64,000 bases of DNA from Vibrio metoecus (GTDB lineage Bacteria; Pseudomonadota; Gammaproteobacteria; Enterobacterales; Vibrionaceae): the NCBI RefSeq assembly GCF_000696385.1, contig NZ_JJMN01000074.1, forward strand, positions 1 to 64,000. Reading direction: 5' to 3'. Under the pieces are notes generated by a model, which saw only the letters and a list, made by a program, of their open reading frames with translations, did not search any database and had not been told where the DNA came from. Made by a program: the position numbers and the translations under genes. Within the stretch, counting starts at the first letter, position 1. Each line of letters begins with the position of its first letter. This document shows positions 60,853 to 64,000 of this stretch, in pieces.

Positions 60853-62109
60853 ATGGAAGTGTTAAAGACAAAGGGTTTACTAAACAACATTGGCGTGCAA
60901 GTGGTCATCGCCATGCTCGCAGGTACTGCCGTGGGTGCCGCGATGGGTCACGATGCAACGCTGTTTGCTCCATTAGGTGCAATCTTTATTAATCTGATCA
61001 AAATGCTGGTGATTCCTCTGGTGGCGGTTGCACTCATTTCTGGTGCAGCGGGTCTGGGTGATAGCCATGCCGCAGGCAAAGTCGGCGCAGTCACGTTGAG
61101 CTACTTTGCATTCACTTCCGCCGCAGCGGTCGCGTTAGCACTGTTGATGGGTGAACTGTTCCAACCAGGAGTGGGTATTGACGTTTCTGGTGTGGAAAGC
61201 ATGTTCTCTGCGGAATACGCAGCGCAAGGTGAACTCCCCACTTTCTGGGCAACCATCATCGGTATGATCCCAACCAACGTTTTCCAGTCACTGAACGAAG
61301 CAAACATCCTGCAGATTTTGGTTTTCTGTCTGTTTTTAGGCATTGCGATTTCTAAGCAAGCCAAAGAAAAACGTGACCCAGTAATCAACGCGGTGAACAC
61401 CATTGTTGATGCCATGGTGTGGATGATCAACAAAGTGATGCTGATTGCGCCGATTGGTGTGTTTGGCTTAATGGCTGATGCCGTGGGTACTTTTGGTTTC
61501 AGCGCGCTGATGGTGGTGTTTAAACTGTTCGTCGTTTATGTAGCGGCGATTGCGATTTTTGGCTTTGTGGCTTACCCAGTCATGATCCAACTGTTTAGCA
61601 AAACATCGGCGAAGAAATTCATTCAAGCAATGAAGAAGCCACAAGCGGTTGCACTGTCTACCGCCTCTTCAATGGCGACACTGCCTGTCACTATGGATAC
61701 GGTGAAAAACGATCTGGGTGTACGTAACTCAACGGCGTCTTTCGTACTGCCTTTGGGCGCTACCATCAACATGTCAGGTAACGCGATCTACTACGGTCTG
61801 GTGGCGATCTTCTTTGCTCAGCTGTTCAATATTGACCTGAGCATGGGCGCTTACATTGCGATCATCGTGACGGCGACTTTGGGTGCGGTTGGTCAAGCCG
61901 GTGTTCCGGGGCCTTCATTCCTTGTGGTGGCGGTACTGCTCTCTGCGGGTATCCCGATTGAAGGCCTACCTCTGCTGTTCGCATTGGATCGTATTTTCGA
62001 CATGATCCGTACTGCACTGAACATCACTGGTGATGCCGCTTGTGCGGTGATTGTAGATTCGATGATCACGGAAGAAGCAGCAACTGAGCTGGAAAAGCGT
62101 GAAGCTTAA
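60853..62109 (+). CDS. Dicarboxylate/amino acid:cation symporter (DAACS family)
   Basis: Inner-membrane transporter of the glutamate/aspartate/C4-dicarboxylate class. 418 aa from ATG 60853 (MEVLKTKGLL), behind AGAGG. Eight or so membrane segments and two hairpin loops: HP1 with STASSMATLPVT near 270 and the NMSGNAIY stretch near 307, the counterpart of NMDGT in relatives, where the sodium and substrate bind. The Asp of that motif is Ser here. Substrate could be glutamate, aspartate or another; sequence alone does not say. Convergent with tdk. Confidence 0.88.
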   Translation: MEVLKTKGLLNNIGVQVVIAMLAGTAVGAAMGHDATLFAPLGAIFINLIKMLVIPLVAVALISGAAGLGDSHAAGKVGAVTLSYFAFTSAAAVALALLMGELFQPGVGIDVSGVESMFSAEYAAQGELPTFWATIIGMIPTNVFQSLNEANILQILVFCLFLGIAISKQAKEKRDPVINAVNTIVDAMVWMINKVMLIAPIGVFGLMADAVGTFGFSALMVVFKLFVVYVAAIAIFGFVAYPVMIQLFSKTSAKKFIQAMKKPQAVALSTASSMATLPVTMDTVKNDLGVRNSTASFVLPLGATINMSGNAIYYGLVAIFFAQLFNIDLSMGAYIAIIVTATLGAVGQAGVPGPSFLVVAVLLSAGIPIEGLPLLFALDRIFDMIRTALNITGDAACAVIVDSMITEEAATELEKREA

Positions 62110-62130
62110 TCGCTGATCAGGATTGTTCAT

Positions 62131-62163
62131 AAAAAAGCCAGACATTATCCGTCTGGCTTTTTT
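62131..62163. terminator. Bidirectional terminator symporter-tdk
   Basis: Stem AAAAAAGCCAGAC (62131-62143) and GTCTGGCTTTTTT (62151-62163), perfect complement with a seven-base loop. Confidence 0.9.
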
Positions 62164-62210
62164 CTTTACTCAGTCACGGGTCATGGTAACCAGTGAGAAG
62201 ATGAATCCAC

Positions 62211-62789
62211 TTAACGACCCAACGCCTCTTTATAGTGCTGGCGGCAGACTGAAACATATTTATCGTTGCCTCCAATCGCCACCTGATCTCCTTCGCAAAT
62301 CGCTTTGCCATGTTCATCAGTACGGATCACCATGTTGGCTTTGCGGCCACAGTGACAAATGGTTTTCAGCTCAATCAGTTTATCCGCCCATGAGAGCAGA
62401 TATTTACTGCCTTCAAACAGCTCACCAAGGAAATCGGTACGCAAGCCATAACACAGTACAGGGATATCCAGCTTATCCACTACTTCGGTCAGTTGGTAAA
62501 CCTGCTCTTTAGAGAGAAACTGGCACTCATCCATCAAAATACAGTGACGAGGTTCAGCCTCATGCAATGTTGCGATTACGTGCAACAGATCGGTATCGGC
62601 ATGGAAAAGGTGTGCTTCGGCCTCAAGGCCAATCCGAGAACTCACTTTACCAACACCAAAACGATCGTCGATCGCGGCGGTAAAAATCAGTGGGTTCATG
62701 CCGCGTTCTTGGTAGTTAAACGCCGATTGCAATAAGGTGGTCGACTTACCCGCATTCATTGCCGAGTAATAAAAGTACATCTGAGCCAA
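62211..62789 (-). CDS. tdk: Thymidine kinase
   Basis: Salvages thymidine and deoxyuridine with ATP to dTMP. Type II (tetrameric) enzyme of 192 aa. P-loop [11 protein letters not shown] at 8-18, Walker B-like MDECQFLS near 85, zinc site C-H-C near 145 (ICHCGRKA) and CRQH near 183. Convergent with the symporter, about 95 bases downstream of aspS. Confidence 0.96.
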   Translation of the reverse strand: MAQMYFYYSAMNAGKSTTLLQSAFNYQERGMNPLIFTAAIDDRFGVGKVSSRIGLEAEAHLFHADTDLLHVIATLHEAEPRHCILMDECQFLSKEQVYQLTEVVDKLDIPVLCYGLRTDFLGELFEGSKYLLSWADKLIELKTICHCGRKANMVIRTDEHGKAICEGDQVAIGGNDKYVSVCRQHYKEALGR

Positions 62790-62842
62790 AGAAGAAATCC
62801 TGTTTGTATCATTTTACTGTCTGCGCTCTCGTGCCGCGCAGG

Positions 62843-62873
62843 TTAAAAAAAAGGGTGGCTAATGCCACCCTTT
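62843..62873 (-). terminator. aspS terminator
   Basis: Stem AAAGGGTGGC (62850-62859) and GCCACCCTTT (62864-62873) with loop TAAT. A-run on the left gives U residues in the minus-strand transcript. Confidence 0.88.
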
Positions 62874-62885
62874 GCAAGGCGTTGA

Positions 62886-64000
62886 TTACGCTTTGTCTTT
62901 CGTTGCAAGCTTGACCGCAATCGCCAGCTCTTCGAGAGCGGCAGGGTTGGCTAAACTTGGAGCATCGGTCATTAGACACGCGGCGGCTGTCGTTTTCGGG
63001 AAAGCGATAACATCACGGATGTTTTCCGTGCCGCACAGCAGCATCACCAGACGATCCAAACCAAATGCCAGACCGGCGTGTGGTGGCGTACCAAACTTCA
63101 GAGCATCGAGCAGGAAGCCAAACTTGAGACGTTGCTCTTCTGGCGTGATACCCAGAATGTCAAATACAGCAGATTGCATTTCTGCGTTGTGGATACGGAC
63201 TGAACCACCACCCACTTCGTAGCCGTTCAACACCATATCGTAAGCGTTTGACAACGCTTCTTCTGGATTCGCTTTCAACTGCTCAGGTGTCAGGTTCAGC
63301 GGTGAAGTGAATGGGTGGTGCATTGCCGCCACGTTACCTTCGTCATCACCTTCGAACATTGGGAAATCAACTACCCACAGTGGCGCCCACGCGGATTCGT
63401 TGGTGATACCTAACTCTTTACCCGCTTTCAGACGCAGTGCGCCCAGCGCTTCAGCCACGACTTTGGCAGAATCGGCACCGAACAGAATGATATCGCCGGT
63501 TTGCGCTTGAGTACGTTCGATAATGGCTTGGATAATCTCTTCAGTCAGGAATTTCGCTACAGGCGATTGGATACCTTCCATGCCCGCCGCCAAATCATTC
63601 ACTTTCAGCCATGCCAAGCCTTTCGCGCCGTAAATAGCCACAAATGCGGTGTATTCATCAATTTGTTTACGGGTCAGCGCTGCACCTCCAGGGATGCGCA
63701 GTGCGGCAACGCGGCCTTTTGGATCATTGGCTGGACCAGAGAAAACTTTGAAATCGACGTCTTTCAGCAGATCCGCCACATCCACCAACTCCATTGGGTT
63801 ACGTAGGTCTGGTTTGTCTGAACCGAAACGACGCATCGCTTCGCTGTATGGCATGATTGGGAAATTGCCCAGATCCACATTCAGCAGTTCAAGCCACATT
63901 TCACGAATCATCTTCTCCGTCACAGCACGCACTTGCTCTGCGGTCATGAAAGAGGTTTCGATATCGATCTGGGTGAATTCTGGTTGGCGGTCAGCACGCA
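62886..64000 (-). CDS. aspS: Aspartyl-tRNA synthetase, 3' part (runs off window)
   Basis: Class II synthetase charging tRNA-Asp. Only the C-terminal 370 or so residues lie here; the frame is open to the window edge (IDIETSF before MTAEQVRAV), so the real start is outside. The part shown includes the bacterial GAD insertion domain (about 63750-63350 by position) and class II motif 3 in [20 protein letters not shown], followed by IAFPKT. No break in this section. Confidence 0.97.
   Translation of the reverse strand, partial: RADRQPEFTQIDIETSFMTAEQVRAVTEKMIREMWLELLNVDLGNFPIMPYSEAMRRFGSDKPDLRNPMELVDVADLLKDVDFKVFSGPANDPKGRVAALRIPGGAALTRKQIDEYTAFVAIYGAKGLAWLKVNDLAAGMEGIQSPVAKFLTEEIIQAIIERTQAQTGDIILFGADSAKVVAEALGALRLKAGKELGITNESAWAPLWVVDFPMFEGDDEGNVAAMHHPFTSPLNLTPEQLKANPEEALSNAYDMVLNGYEVGGGSVRIHNAEMQSAVFDILGITPEEQRLKFGFLLDALKFGTPPHAGLAFGLDRLVMLLCGTENIRDVIAFPKTTAAACLMTDAPSLANPAALEELAIAVKLATKDKA

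Overview
The window is a contiguous piece of the large chromosome of Vibrio cholerae or a very close relative (V. mimicus or V. metoecus). The species call rests on recognised V. cholerae genes: RelV with all five published catalytic residues at their published numbers, the bacteriohemerythrin diguanylate cyclase, the GlyGly-CTERM protease VesB, VarA, the complete hut operon and the stand-alone trpG of a seven-gene trp operon. I see no phage, insertion sequence, integron, CRISPR array or rRNA operon. It reads as conserved core chromosome.

Layout. 1-6.5 kb: tpm, relV, ihfA and pheT-pheS. 6.5-12.1 kb: a GNAT acetyltransferase, the haemerythrin-GGDEF cyclase, a tRNA cluster (Gly, Leu, Gly, Cys), pgsA, uvrC and varA. 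12.4-18.9 kb: polB, a PTS-EIIC/EAL phosphodiesterase, a nucleotidyltransferase-like gene, efpL and yciU. 19-27.3 kb: a DUF3187 outer-membrane protein, the histidine utilisation cluster hutC/hutIGUH and a DUF3581 gene. 27.3-38.6 kb: vesB, an isoprenylcysteine methyltransferase-like gene, ydiJ, several Vibrio proteins of unknown function (DUF3334, DUF2786, OmpA-like lipoprotein, Sel1-TM-J-domain protein, small zinc protein), a LexA-controlled sulA and a PurR-controlled purC. 38.6-50.8 kb: maeA, sanA, a second diguanylate cyclase, a 2-oxoglutarate dioxygenase/class V PLP enzyme pair, trxB and cydDC. 50.9-64 kb: rluB, yciO and trpH, the divergent trp operon with TrpR operator and attenuator, a dicarboxylate symporter, tdk and the 3' part of aspS.

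How the genes work together. Two operons are complete pathways: histidine to glutamate (hutIGUH, repressed by HutC) and chorismate to tryptophan (trpEGDCFBA, with TrpR repression and leader-peptide attenuation). Second-messenger enzymes are frequent: RelV for (p)ppGpp, two GGDEF proteins and one EAL protein for c-di-GMP, plus VarA of the Csr pathway. Classical operators can be read directly: trpO, a LexA box before sulA, a PurR box before purC and HutC-like palindromes.

Quality warning. Ten protein genes (tpm, pheT, the haemerythrin-GGDEF gene, uvrC, the ICMT-like gene, the DUF3334 gene, maeA, the second GGDEF gene, cydC, trpCF) and at least three of the four tRNAs carry extra bases. Every event I found is an insertion, the events cluster, and they break essential genes such as pheT. 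I therefore read them as consensus errors of a draft sequence, not biology, and give the full corrected gene span for each. The least understood loci are the dioxygenase/PLP pair at 43.9-45.8 kb, the EIIC-EAL fusion at 14.8-16.9 kb and the Sel1-TM-J protein at 35.3 kb.
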